A stretch of DNA of 43,082 nt from Chlorobiota bacterium (GTDB lineage: Bacteria > Bacteroidota > Bacteroidia > Bacteroidales > F082). The DNA lies in contig JAADID010000060.1 of the NCBI GenBank assembly GCA_013151505.1, forward strand, positions 1 through 43,082, in the 5' to 3' direction. Made by a program: the position numbers and the translations under genes. Below, piece by piece: positions 35,023 through 43,082 of the stretch. Under the pieces are notes generated by a model. The model saw only the letters and a list, made by a program, of their open reading frames with translations, had not been told where the DNA came from and searched no databases. Numbering within the stretch: position 1 is the first letter of the stretch; each line of letters opens with the position of its first letter.

Positions 35023-35880
35023 ATGATGAAGAAAGTCATGTGGGTAATTTTACTATTGTTTCTTACTATCCTTATATTAGGATTGGTTTTTATTCCTTTA
35101 AATTTTATATCGAATAGTAATGAAAATATCAATAATTCTGGCCATTTACAAATTATTGCCCACAGGGGGGCTTCCGGTGTGGCTCCGGAAAATACTTTTC
35201 CGGCGTTTGATTCAGCGATAGCTGAAAACGCGGATTTTATTGAACTCGATATTCATCTCAGTAAAGACAATAAGGTGATTGTGATGCATGATTATACCGT
35301 TGACAGGACGACTAACGGTACCGGAAGTATTTCAGAATTAACTTCGGGCTATATAAAATCATTGGATGCCGGAAAATGGTTTAGTGATGATTTCACCGGC
35401 ACGCGGGTTCCGTTTCTTGATGAGGTTATTAAACAGGTGGACGGGCAAACAAAACTGCTGATTGAGATAAAAGAAAAAAGAGAAGCCAATACCGGAATTG
35501 AGAAAGAGGTGGTTAAACTGATTGAAAAATACGGAGCCGAAAGCTGGTGTGTCATACAATCATTCAATGATGAAAGCCTGAAAAAAATTCACGAAACCAA
35601 TCCGAAAATTGAGCTGCATAAACTGTTTTTCGTAAAGTTTAGACTGCTGCCTTATGTTTTTGATGGAAAATTCACTTATTTCGATTTTAAAAAGTATGAA
35701 TACATCAGTGCTTTTAATATTCATCGTCTGTTTGCGGAAGATGAATTCCTCGAAAAAATTCATGCCAATGGAAAAAAGGTGAATGCCTGGGGATGTGGTA
35801 GCCGGGGTTCGTGTAAACAGGAAAAAATGAAGCTCTGGAATGGGGTTATCACTAATTTTCCGGGAGATTATTCGAAATAA
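35023..35880 (+). CDS. Membrane-anchored glycerophosphodiester phosphodiesterase
   Basis: GDPDs hydrolyse glycerophosphodiesters to glycerol-3-phosphate and an alcohol. After an N-terminal membrane segment (VMWVILLLFLTILILGLVFI) the catalytic domain starts with IIAHRGASGVAPENTFPAF (His, Arg and Glu-Asn), then DFIELDIHLSKD (metal Glu/Asp) and VIVMHDYTVDRTTNG (second His). A late CGSRGSCKQEK is unusual for the family; the usual C-terminal WTVN-like strand is VNAWGCG here. The catalytic part probably faces the periplasm. The track starts at a TTG; ATG 35023 is preferred because it is directly before the TM segment. It follows the NTPase gene by 87 bases. Confidence 0.88.
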   Translation: MMKKVMWVILLLFLTILILGLVFIPLNFISNSNENINNSGHLQIIAHRGASGVAPENTFPAFDSAIAENADFIELDIHLSKDNKVIVMHDYTVDRTTNGTGSISELTSGYIKSLDAGKWFSDDFTGTRVPFLDEVIKQVDGQTKLLIEIKEKREANTGIEKEVVKLIEKYGAESWCVIQSFNDESLKKIHETNPKIELHKLFFVKFRLLPYVFDGKFTYFDFKKYEYISAFNIHRLFAEDEFLEKIHANGKKVNAWGCGSRGSCKQEKMKLWNGVITNFPGDYSK

Positions 35881-36235
35881 TAATTTCCATAATAAATAGA
35901 TTTTCCGTTGTTCCAGGCTGCATATTGGATACTCTTTCCAAATTCGGGATGCGGTGGGATGTAAGATAATCAGCTTTTACAAAACCTCTTTTTCCTGTTA
36001 TAATCAAACGGTATCCACTCGATCTGGATATAATTCGCCGGGAAAATGGTGTCGCCTTTTTGTACTTTTCCCAACACTGCCGAGTGTGCGTTCGGACCTT
36101 CCCTTACATTCAGTGTGGCACTTTTAACCGTATAAATTAAAGTTGTGTCGCTGCATCTGCTGAAAAAGCTGCATGAGCTACTAATTTTATCATCAATAAA
36201 AATAAGGGTAAAACCAGGTAAGTTCGCTTTATCAT
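35868..36235 (-). pseudogene. Frameshifted SH3b-domain secreted protein gene
   Basis: The gap downstream of the GDPD gene holds minus-strand coding text split over two frames. From ATG 36235: MIKRTYLVLPLFLLMIKLVA (signal peptide). After a frame change comes TTLIYTVKSATLNVREGPNA, then AVLGKVQKGDTIFPANYI, a bacterial SH3 domain. A second shift near CAGGAAAAAGAGG gives GKRGFVKADYLTS, the usual domain end. A third shift back gives EFGKSIQYAAWNNGKSIYYG up to a TAA at 35868-35870, inside the 3' end of the GDPD gene. SH3b domains commonly bind peptidoglycan. Three shifts in about 360 bases argue for a pseudogene rather than errors. Confidence 0.7.
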
Positions 36236-36261
36236 AATTTTTTTTGTCCCTGTTTCGATTA

Positions 36262-38982
36262 TCAACCCCCGTATTTAAATCCCAGTCCTGAAGTTTGTTT
36301 TAACTTGCCAACTTTAAACTCTTCCACATCTTCCAACAGCAAAGTGCCAATGGCTGCCGGGGTTCTTTTTTCTTTGGGCAAAGCAGCCATGCGCAATTCC
36401 TGGTTGCGGTGGGCCTTTTCCACCATCTTCCTGACCGAGCGGGCGTTGCCGAAAAACTTGTCGCGGTTGGCGTACAAGGCCGACAAATAGGTTTTGATGT
36501 ATGCTTCGGCCTTTGCATCGGGTTTCAGCGAGCGCTCGGCAAACATGTTTAAGGCGATGGTATAAAGTTCGTCTTCCGAAAAATCTTCAAATTGAAAGTG
36601 ATGGTCAAAACGGGATTTCAGTCCGGGATTGGATTCGAGGAAGGCTTCCATATTTTTCGGGTAACCGGCTACGATCAGCCCGAACTCCTTTCGCTTGTCT
36701 TCCATTTGTTTGATGAGGGTAGCCACGGCCTTTTTTCCGAAGCCGTCGTTCCGGCCTTCCGTCAGGGCATAAGCTTCGTCAATAAATAAAATTCCTCCCT
36801 GTGCTTCCCGGATCAGTTCCGTGGTTTTAATAGCCGTTTGCCCCAAGTATCCGGCAATAAGGTCACTGCCGTCGGCATCAATCAGATGACCTCTTTCAAG
36901 CAAACCGAGGGCTTTGTAAAACTTGCCCAAAATCCGGGCAACGGTTGTTTTCCCCGTGCCGGGGTTGCCTGTAAATACGCTGTGCATCGAAAAAATCTTC
37001 AGCAGGTCGCGACCCATTTCATGATAATACTTTGCGAGTCTGACCAGTTCGTTCATTTCCATTTTAATGCTTTCAAGTCCTGTCAGTTTATCCAGCTCAG
37101 TTTGCGCCTCTTTCAGCAGTTCGTGGTCAATGGGCAGCTTAAGTGTTTTTTTATTTTTTAAAACAGTTACCTCTTCAATATCGTCTTTGGTGATTTCCGA
37201 CAGTTGCCGCTTTGTCAGGTTGTCGGGATCGCCGTTTTTCATCAGCCGGATTCCCAGGTTCATTTTGGCCTCACCAACAAGGGCGTTGGCAAACCGGGCA
37301 TTGCCGAAAGTCCTGTCCCGTTTCCGGTAAGCATCCGTAAGCAGTTTCTCGATCTCCTTTTTGGCTTTGGCCGAAAAATAAACGTCCCGCTTTTCTGCGG
37401 AGTATTCGGCAATCTGAAGCAGCTCTTCCGGGGTGTAATCGTCAAAGTGAAAATAATTTCTGAAGCGGGATTTCAATCCGGGATTGGAATTCAAAAAAGC
37501 TTCCATTTCTTTCGGATATCCGGCAACCATGATGGCAATGTCACCTTCACCGTCACTCATTTCGGTAAGCAGGGCGGCCACGGCTTCAGGGCCGAAATCG
37601 TTTCCGCCGTCCGCTTTGAAAAGCATGTAAGCTTCATCTATGAACAAGATGCCGCCCCGGGCTTTTTCGATGGCTTTTTTGGTTTCGTCGCCTGTTTGAC
37701 GGACAAATCCGGAAATCAGGTCGTTGGCTTCAACAGCGTGGACGTGGCCTTTTGACAACAAGCCGATGGCGTGGTAAATTTTTCCCAGCATTTTGACGAC
37801 GGTTGTCTTCCCTGTTCCGGGATTTCCGGTAAAAACAGCGTGCAGCGAAAGTTCATCTTCTTCTTCAAAACCTTTTTCCTCGCGTAATTGCAGAAAGCTC
37901 AAATAATCAACGTATTCCCTGATCTTCGATTTAACGTTTTCAAGGCCGATCAGTTGATCCAGTTCCGAAAGTATTTCCGTCAGCGGGCGGTCGTCAATTT
38001 CTATTTCAGGAGCTTGCTCCTCATCCTTTTTTGATTCCGTTTCAGCTTCTTCAGATTTCTTTTCACTGCTTTCTTCGGGTTTTTCCGAAACTGCATCCGT
38101 CAGTCCGGGCTGGAATTGCGAAAGCACATCCTCGTTCAACAAGGCTTCATAATCACTAAGTCGTTCCACGAATCCTTTGCCGATGCTGAACGGAACAACC
38201 CCTACAACCACATCCATAAAAATCACTTCCATGGTATAGTTGTCTTCAATCCAGGAACCCGGATTTTTTCCGCCCCATCCTGCGCTAATCGTGAAGGTTT
38301 CGCCATAGTCGTTTTCGGGAGTAACCAGCGTTAAACTATCGCTGGAACCAATCAACACGCCGGTGTCGTCGTAAATGTTGAAAAAAAGTTCACAAAGCCA
38401 TTCTTCCTCCAGTTTGTTGTCAAACCGCAGTTCACCCATGATGCAGCGGGTTTGGGCCACATCGAATTTTTTATAATAAACCCGTTCACCAATTTCCAAA
38501 TCACCTTGCGGAGCTTCGTATGTCCGAAGCGCTATAGCAGTAAAATACGGATTTTCGGTAGCCGTCACCAGGCCGTGGTCTTCGACATAAAATTCGGCCG
38601 TGCCTTCCAGCTTGCCATCAATATAAGCTTCCCAAACGTAATGGCCCCTGGTCCAGAATTTTCCTTTTGTATCGTTCCCGTATCCGTAATCAAAGACGAT
38701 GATGTTTTCGCCCGAAGAAACATCTATCATCTTTTTTTCCATGCAGAGCTCGGTGGTCTTTTTTTCATCCTCTATCCTGAAAGCCTTTACGCAAACCTCT
38801 GCCGTCCAGTCTTTTTCATCGAAAAATTTATTGTAAAAGGCGAGTTCAACACTCAGGTAGTTAATCTCGGAACGGTCGAAAACCGTTCTGAATTTTTTCA
38901 CATTTCCAACAACCCTGTCCCACAAATAAGGCCGAAGACTTTTGAACTTGTAGTGTTTTTCACTCTTGCTTTTTCCGAACAT
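36262..38982 (-). CDS. Tandem CbxX/CfqX (SpoVK-like) AAA+ ATPase with beta-rich N-terminal domains
   Basis: The 906-aa protein has three parts. Residues 1-290: two beta-rich segments with repeated W/Y/F text (NYLSVELAFYNKFFDEKDWT; then GELRFDNKLEEEWLCELFFN), reminiscent of tandem Ig-like folds. Residues about 295-340: a Glu/Lys-rich linker. The rest: two CbbX/CfqX AAA+ modules, each with FTGNPGTGKTT (about 380-388 and 668-676), GGILFIDEAY (about 440 and 730), a sensor segment IMVAGYPKEMEAFL / LIVAGYPKNMEAFL, and an FGNAR arginine segment. Both modules keep Walker A and B. The family includes CbbX (Rubisco activase), EccA and SpoVK, hexameric remodellers. No Rubisco, type VII secretion or sporulation gene is nearby, so the client is unknown. 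It is transcribed away from the dehydrogenase. Confidence 0.85.
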   Translation of the reverse strand: MFGKSKSEKHYKFKSLRPYLWDRVVGNVKKFRTVFDRSEINYLSVELAFYNKFFDEKDWTAEVCVKAFRIEDEKKTTELCMEKKMIDVSSGENIIVFDYGYGNDTKGKFWTRGHYVWEAYIDGKLEGTAEFYVEDHGLVTATENPYFTAIALRTYEAPQGDLEIGERVYYKKFDVAQTRCIMGELRFDNKLEEEWLCELFFNIYDDTGVLIGSSDSLTLVTPENDYGETFTISAGWGGKNPGSWIEDNYTMEVIFMDVVVGVVPFSIGKGFVERLSDYEALLNEDVLSQFQPGLTDAVSEKPEESSEKKSEEAETESKKDEEQAPEIEIDDRPLTEILSELDQLIGLENVKSKIREYVDYLSFLQLREEKGFEEEDELSLHAVFTGNPGTGKTTVVKMLGKIYHAIGLLSKGHVHAVEANDLISGFVRQTGDETKKAIEKARGGILFIDEAYMLFKADGGNDFGPEAVAALLTEMSDGEGDIAIMVAGYPKEMEAFLNSNPGLKSRFRNYFHFDDYTPEELLQIAEYSAEKRDVYFSAKAKKEIEKLLTDAYRKRDRTFGNARFANALVGEAKMNLGIRLMKNGDPDNLTKRQLSEITKDDIEEVTVLKNKKTLKLPIDHELLKEAQTELDKLTGLESIKMEMNELVRLAKYYHEMGRDLLKIFSMHSVFTGNPGTGKTTVARILGKFYKALGLLERGHLIDADGSDLIAGYLGQTAIKTTELIREAQGGILFIDEAYALTEGRNDGFGKKAVATLIKQMEDKRKEFGLIVAGYPKNMEAFLESNPGLKSRFDHHFQFEDFSEDELYTIALNMFAERSLKPDAKAEAYIKTYLSALYANRDKFFGNARSVRKMVEKAHRNQELRMAALPKEKRTPAAIGTLLLEDVEEFKVGKLKQTSGLGFKYGG

Positions 38983-39013
38983 TAACCTGGTTTTTTAAGA
39001 TTTAAAGCCTAAA

Positions 39014-39021
39014 CAAATGTA
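39014..39021 (-). promoter_or_regulatory. Bacteroidota -7 box for tandem AAA+ gene
   Basis: On the minus strand TACATTTG, 31 bases before the ATG at 38982, matches TAnnTTTG. Confidence 0.55.
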
Positions 39022-39165
39022 ATGATTGATTGTCAACATTCGTAAAACGGGCGGCTATTTTTAGACAATCTAAATGTCGCAGCCTGCAAAAGAAATTGAA
39101 ATCTGCACATCAAAATAAGGAATGATGTCAGAAATATTGTGTTTTCATCTTTGCCCGATGGTTAT

Positions 39166-39173
39166 TATATTTG
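39166..39173 (+). promoter_or_regulatory. Bacteroidota -7 box for alcohol dehydrogenase
   Basis: TATATTTG, 46 bases before the ATG at 39220, matches TAnnTTTG. It forms a divergent promoter region with the AAA+ gene. Confidence 0.55.
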
Positions 39174-39219
39174 CTGACAATCCAATCCGATTTTTTTGAT
39201 TAAAAAAACCAAAAACACG

Positions 39220-40224
39220 ATGAAAGCATACCGATTATTTGAATGGAAACAACCGGCACGGTTGGTTGATATTCCTGTGCCTGAACCGGGTCCCGGTCAG
39301 GTAAGAATAAAAGTAGCCGGAAACGGCATCTGCGCCTCCGATCTGCACCTGATGCATGAGTGGGAATCCAGTCCGCCGCATCTTCATATCGAACTTCCCA
39401 TGACCATTGGTCATGAAGTAGGCGGATACCTTGATAAACCCGGCCCCGGTGTAACCGGGCTGGAACCCGGTCAGGCGGTTGTGGTAACCCTGTCCGGTTG
39501 CGGTCATTGTTATTATTGTGCAAGGGGGTGGAATAACTATTGCCTGAACAAAGGCGCCCAGGTGGGTATGGGCCTGGATGGAGGACTTGCTGAATACGCC
39601 GTTGCTCCGGTTGGGGCACTTGTACCTGTCCCTTCGATGGATCCGGCCGAAGCAGCTCCCTTTACGGATGCCGGATTAAGCTCATTTCATGCCGTGAAAA
39701 GAATAGCTCCTTTTCTAACAGGAGGAAGTACCGTAGCTGTGATCGGTGTTGGCGGACTCGGACATCTTGCTGTTCAGGAACTGAAAGCAATAACTCCGGC
39801 AAAAGTTATCGCTTATGACCTGAATGAAGCATCACTTGAACTGGCCAAAGAAGTTGGTGCCGATGAAGCATTGAAATCGGAAGAAACCAACATGGAGAAG
39901 ATGAGTATGGATGCCGTGCTTGATTTTGTTGGTGCCGGGGCTACCATTGCCCAGGCAGCTAAAATGATACGACCTGTGGGACATATCGTGGTGATAGGAC
40001 GAGGAGCCGGAGTTTTTGAATTCAAGCACAATGCCATGCCTTATGGGGCCATGCTAAGCACTACTTTTGGCGGAACAAAAGCTGAATTGATGGAGTTGAT
40101 CGGCCTGGCCGAATCAGGATACATCAAACCGCACATCACCAAATTCAAACTGGATGAAGTGGAAAAAGCATACGAAATGCTGGAAAGAGGTGAGATACAG
40201 GGACGGGGCGTTATCATTCCTTAA
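39220..40224 (+). CDS. Zinc-dependent alcohol dehydrogenase (MDR family)
   Basis: The enzyme oxidises alcohols or reduces aldehydes/ketones with NAD(P). From ATG 39220 the 334-aa protein has the catalytic zinc site GICASDLHLMHE (Cys) and MTIGHEVGG (His-Glu), then the structural zinc lobe with Cys spacing x2, x2, x7 (SGCGHCYYCARGWNNYC), the Rossmann glycine motif VIGVGGLGHLAVQELKA, and DAVLDFVGAGATI. Substrate cannot be predicted from the sequence. The track TTG extension lies over the leader and is rejected. The phosphatase-like gene follows on the same strand with a 70-base gap. Confidence 0.93.
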   Translation: MKAYRLFEWKQPARLVDIPVPEPGPGQVRIKVAGNGICASDLHLMHEWESSPPHLHIELPMTIGHEVGGYLDKPGPGVTGLEPGQAVVVTLSGCGHCYYCARGWNNYCLNKGAQVGMGLDGGLAEYAVAPVGALVPVPSMDPAEAAPFTDAGLSSFHAVKRIAPFLTGGSTVAVIGVGGLGHLAVQELKAITPAKVIAYDLNEASLELAKEVGADEALKSEETNMEKMSMDAVLDFVGAGATIAQAAKMIRPVGHIVVIGRGAGVFEFKHNAMPYGAMLSTTFGGTKAELMELIGLAESGYIKPHITKFKLDEVEKAYEMLERGEIQGRGVIIP

Positions 40225-40282
40225 ACTTTAACAGTAAAATGCTTCTGTGACAGAAACGTTGATCATCATTTTTAAACTTAAT

Positions 40283-40287
40283 GGAGG
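40283..40287 (+). promoter_or_regulatory. Strong Shine-Dalgarno deciding the start of the phosphatase gene
   Basis: GGAGG lies 7 bases before the ATG at 40295. Strong SD sites are uncommon in Bacteroidota, so this supports 40295 over the GTG at 40247 used in the ORF track. Confidence 0.6.
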
Positions 40288-40294
40288 TATTATC

Positions 40295-40834
40295 ATGAAA
40301 AACACAATGAGAATAATGATTTCATTTCTGATGATCATGATGTTTACATTCTCGCTGACAGCGCAGGAAGATTCGGTAGTTAAAATCACCGGTTTTAAGA
40401 ACCTTTACAGGTATCAGAACTTTTTCATTGCAGGCCAGCCGCCCGTTGAAGAATTGGAATGGCTGAAATCACAGGGAGTCCGGCACATCATCAACCTGCG
40501 TACGGAAGAAGAAAACCGGGAGGTCAAAGCAACAGCCTATGATGAGCAGGCATGGTGTGATAAATTGGGTTTCAGTTATGACGTCATACCCGTGAACGGC
40601 CTGGAAGGTTATACGCCGGAAAACCTGGAAAAGTTCATTGCGGCAATCAATAAAAATGAGAAAACTTTGATACATTGCAGAAGCGGCAGAAGAGCCAACG
40701 ACTTTTTTATGGCATACCTTATTGAGCATGACGGTTATTCTGTTGAAGAGGCCACTGCCATTGGAAGACAGATCAGGTTTGTTATTCCTTTGGAAAAAAT
40801 ACTGGATATGCAATTTTTTCTTGGCAAACCCTGA
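40295..40834 (+). CDS. Secreted DUF442-like / cysteine-phosphatase-fold protein
   Basis: From the ATG at 40295 the protein (179 aa) begins with a Sec signal peptide (MKNTMRIMISFLMIMMFTFS, cut near LTAQ). The mature domain has the early FFIAGQPPVEELEWLKSQGV and INLRTEEENREV, the pattern of DUF442/BLH phosphatases, and the P-loop HCRSGRRAN, matching HCxSGxR with the catalytic Cys and Arg. It is therefore probably an active tyrosine-phosphatase-like enzyme located in the periplasm. The substrate is unknown. Confidence 0.85.
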   Translation: MKNTMRIMISFLMIMMFTFSLTAQEDSVVKITGFKNLYRYQNFFIAGQPPVEELEWLKSQGVRHIINLRTEEENREVKATAYDEQAWCDKLGFSYDVIPVNGLEGYTPENLEKFIAAINKNEKTLIHCRSGRRANDFFMAYLIEHDGYSVEEATAIGRQIRFVIPLEKILDMQFFLGKP

Positions 40835-40909
40835 TCATTCGCCCACAGGGAAAACGACAGGGGTGTTTTTAATTTGTTTTGGAACGATAACCGTTTTTTG
40901 TCCGTATCA

Positions 40910-40974
40910 GGGGCTGTCTAAAAAGATACGAGAGGGAGACACGGAGAGACGCAAAGGACTCTTTAGACCGCCCC
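40910..40974. mobile_element. 65-bp inverted-repeat element (MITE-like or IS-end remnant)
   Basis: GGGGCTGTCTAAAAAG at the left pairs with CTCTTTAGACCGCCCC at the right (14 of 16). Ends starting GGGGCTGTCT are known from several IS families. Only 33 bases lie between. No clear target duplication is visible. The rest of the 40835-41158 gap shows nothing else recognisable. Confidence 0.55.
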
Positions 40975-41158
40975 GTTATCTTTTCACCGAAACTTCACTA
41001 ATTTTCTGACACGCTGATCTTATTTGTTTAATGTTGCATTATGCCCATTATCTATCCCCCTCTTAAAACCGGAAAAATACAAAGACAAATATTCTTTCCC
41101 GGATTTTTCCGAAATTTGACCGTAGTTTAAACTGTAAACTAATTAAAATGAACATAAA

Positions 41159-42046
41159 ATGAAAAAGTTGGTCCCCATAATATTATTTTCAATCCTTTTT
41201 GTTGCAGGGCGCCAAACCCTTTATGCATTTGGGGCACAGGATGGTACTGCTACACCCGATACAACTTTGACAAAAAAGGAGATCAAAAAGGCCAAAAGGA
41301 AAGAGGAACGAAAAAACCTGAAACCCCATTTCCGCCTGAGTTTGAATACTACCTATGCCTTCCTTGAAACCCAGGTGCGATTCATCACACCGGGAGGGCT
41401 GGTCAGTTTCCAGGTTGGACTTGAAAAAAATCTTCAAATGCCTGACCAACAGATAATCGTTTCATCCAGCATGATTTACCGCATAACACCGCGAAGCGGG
41501 TTATATGCTATGTATTACGGACTGAAGCGGAATTCAAAACACGTTTTAAACCGCGATATTTACCTTCCGGGCGATACGATTTTTGCAGGAGCGTATGTGA
41601 ACACCTTTTTTAATACCGATGTGTACAGCTTTGGGTATTTGTTCTCCATCCTCACCCGCGAGAAGTCATTCCTCGGTGTTTTTTTTAACCTGTATTTAAT
41701 GAATATACGGACAGGCATTGAATCCGATATTATTCAGAAAAGAAGCTTTAACTATCAGTTTCTTGCGCCTTTACCGAACATCGGTTTGATCATGGATTTT
41801 GAGCTCACAAAATGGTTTCATCTCAATAGCGGTGTCGGCACTTTTTTTGTGAACAATATTGAAGGGGTTGGGGGCACCATCCAGGATATCCATTTCTTAA
41901 CGGCCTTTTATCCTGCCAAATGGCTTGCTTTAAGTATTGGATTTCATATTTTTAACGTATTTGTAACCAGTCGTGAGCAAGATTATTTGCTGAACGTATC
42001 TTACAGTTTCAAGGGGCCTTCCTTTAGCTTGCGATTCAGATTTTAA
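41159..42046 (+). CDS. Hypothetical outer-membrane beta-barrel protein
   Basis: The 295-aa protein has a signal peptide (MKKLVPIILFSILFVAGRQT), a very basic segment (LTKKEIKKAKRKEERKNLK) and then a series of amphipathic strands (FRLSLNTTYAFLETQVRFIT, IIVSSSMIYRITPRSGLYAM, FSFGYLFS-like VYSFGYLFSILT). It ends with a C-terminal Phe (FSLRFRF), the BAM recognition signature of outer-membrane barrels. No specific family is recognised. The basic N-terminal stretch in the periplasm is unusual and might bind peptidoglycan or lipid, which is inference. It converges with the mannosidase gene. Confidence 0.75.
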   Translation: MKKLVPIILFSILFVAGRQTLYAFGAQDGTATPDTTLTKKEIKKAKRKEERKNLKPHFRLSLNTTYAFLETQVRFITPGGLVSFQVGLEKNLQMPDQQIIVSSSMIYRITPRSGLYAMYYGLKRNSKHVLNRDIYLPGDTIFAGAYVNTFFNTDVYSFGYLFSILTREKSFLGVFFNLYLMNIRTGIESDIIQKRSFNYQFLAPLPNIGLIMDFELTKWFHLNSGVGTFFVNNIEGVGGTIQDIHFLTAFYPAKWLALSIGFHIFNVFVTSREQDYLLNVSYSFKGPSFSLRFRF

Positions 42047-42091
42047 CCAAATGCTCATATTTTCTGTATCTATCCCTGAAAGAATTTGAAA

Positions 42092-43082
42092 TCAATACGC
42101 ATCCACCAATGAGTACACTTTTATCGTTTTTTTCACATCGGGAATGTCTTTATCAATGAGGAACACTGTTTTGACGGGCTGTCCCGGGATGAGGTCAAAG
42201 AAATTATTGGTGAAAAATCCTTTTCCGTCATCGGTGGATAAAAAGACTTCTTTGGCAAAGACATCACTCGTAAAGGTCAGTTCATAACCCTTTTCCAATT
42301 TTCTGGTTGTGAAATTGATCTTGTTTTTCTGTAGTTTCAGGTCTTTCGGATAGACAAAAAAGAAGTGGTTTTCAGCCAGTTGTTCTTTATCTCTTGTGAC
42401 CTTCGCAACAAGAACCAGATCGTTTTTACTGTGCCCTCCAATGAATTGATTTACACTTTCCGAATAATAAACCTTACCGGAATTGGGCATTATCTCAATC
42501 TGTTTCTTTTTTTCTTTCAGTAACTTACCGGTGAAATCATAAAGTGCCAGATCAAGCATGGCCGTTACGGGCTTCAGCGCATCAGACACACCGTAAACAT
42601 TCAGCAATCCTTTTTCAATTTCCGGCGACACAAGTATCTCCTTGTAAATATCCCTCACCCTGTAATGCAGCGCTTTCCATTTGCCGTAATAATCCACGCT
42701 TGACCATGATGCTACCGGATAACAGTCGTTCAGTTGCCAGTATAGTGTTCCCATACACTCCGGCATCGCACGCCGGTGAGCTTCAATCGCCATATCCATG
42801 CCAAACGACTGCATTACCTGGCTGACATACAGGTAGGCCTCAAAGTCTTTCGGGAACCGGTAATACCACTTCATGTACTTGTCAATGACGGGGTACCCGA
42901 TGCGGTGTTTCTGGTGGGTGAGCATCACTTTGGAGTGGATATCCCGGTCTTCCGGAAAGGTGAACTTTTTGATCGAGCTCATTTCGGGGAGACTCTGAAA
43001 ACCGTATTCGCTCATGAAACGACCGATCTTCGCGGGTTTTTTGAATTCCTCAAACGGTTCCTCTCCGTGCCATACGCCCAAG
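42092..43082 (-). CDS. Glycoside hydrolase family 2 beta-mannosidase, C-terminal part (N-terminus outside window)
   Basis: GH2 beta-mannosidases remove terminal beta-mannose from oligosaccharides. The 329 visible residues begin at GVWHGEEPFEEFKKPAKIGR, then the nucleophile motif FMSEYGFQSLPE with the catalytic Glu, then CMGTLYWQLNDCYPVASWSSVDYYGKWKA, the conserved TIM-barrel end. Behind this follow two beta-sandwich domains (ALYDFTGKLLKEKKKQ and VFAKEVFLSTDDGKGFF), as is typical. The gene is cut by the right window border, so the N-terminal sugar-binding domain and signal peptide cannot be seen. It is probably periplasmic. Confidence 0.9.
   Translation of the reverse strand, partial: LGVWHGEEPFEEFKKPAKIGRFMSEYGFQSLPEMSSIKKFTFPEDRDIHSKVMLTHQKHRIGYPVIDKYMKWYYRFPKDFEAYLYVSQVMQSFGMDMAIEAHRRAMPECMGTLYWQLNDCYPVASWSSVDYYGKWKALHYRVRDIYKEILVSPEIEKGLLNVYGVSDALKPVTAMLDLALYDFTGKLLKEKKKQIEIMPNSGKVYYSESVNQFIGGHSKNDLVLVAKVTRDKEQLAENHFFFVYPKDLKLQKNKINFTTRKLEKGYELTFTSDVFAKEVFLSTDDGKGFFTNNFFDLIPGQPVKTVFLIDKDIPDVKKTIKVYSLVDAY

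Noticed and set aside
40247-40294. GTG-started 16-residue extension of the phosphatase-like protein
   Set aside because: The extension would place sequence before a clear signal peptide, and a GGAGG site marks ATG 40295.

Overview
The window reads as a chromosomal stretch of a Bacteroidota bacterium, probably Bacteroidales-like. The evidence is a Bacteroidota-type LptE, a DUF4468 secreted protein, a GYDIA-type GHMP kinase beside class II HMG-CoA reductase, lipoproteins and C-terminal-Phe outer-membrane proteins. At least fourteen TAnnTTTG boxes, the -7 element used by the Bacteroidota primary sigma factor, sit just upstream of gene starts. No rRNA, tRNA or CRISPR array was seen.

Layout. 1-25.8 kb is mostly housekeeping: the 3' end of recG (with an apparent one-base frameshift), a repeat-rich gap, pheT, a sigma-54 activator/lptE/TPR-like/secG run closed by a strong terminator, groES-groEL with terminator, a DUF4468 protein, HMG-CoA reductase plus GHMP kinase (mevalonate route), an inserted higBA toxin-antitoxin pair, adenine deaminase, an ArsR-type regulator, an Ig-like lipoprotein and a NodB deacetylase on the minus strand, gpmA plus a PPP-type phosphatase, two tandem CLC channels with CBS domains, PTPS/QueD plus folE, a Bax-inhibitor-1 protein and fabD.

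25.8-39 kb looks like an accessory island. It opens with wreckage of DUF1254/DUF1214 genes and a transporter gene, next to palindromic repeats. A 348-bp region bounded by inverted repeats follows. Three related 88-89 bp palindromic elements are present; the two near-identical ones flank a two-gene membrane-protein cassette. Then come a SUKH(SMI1/KNR4)-TPR protein, a 1406-aa STAND/NACHT-like NTPase whose N-terminal region carries a HEPN-like R-N-x4-H motif, a membrane-anchored glycerophosphodiester phosphodiesterase, a frameshifted SH3b gene, and a 906-aa protein with tandem CbxX/CfqX-type AAA+ domains behind a beta-rich N-terminus. The NTPase with its SUKH neighbour is the best candidate for an undescribed, possibly defensive, system. 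That function is inference.

39-43 kb holds a zinc alcohol dehydrogenase, a secreted DUF442-like phosphatase, a 65-bp inverted-repeat remnant, an outer-membrane beta-barrel candidate and the C-terminal part of a GH2 beta-mannosidase cut by the window end.
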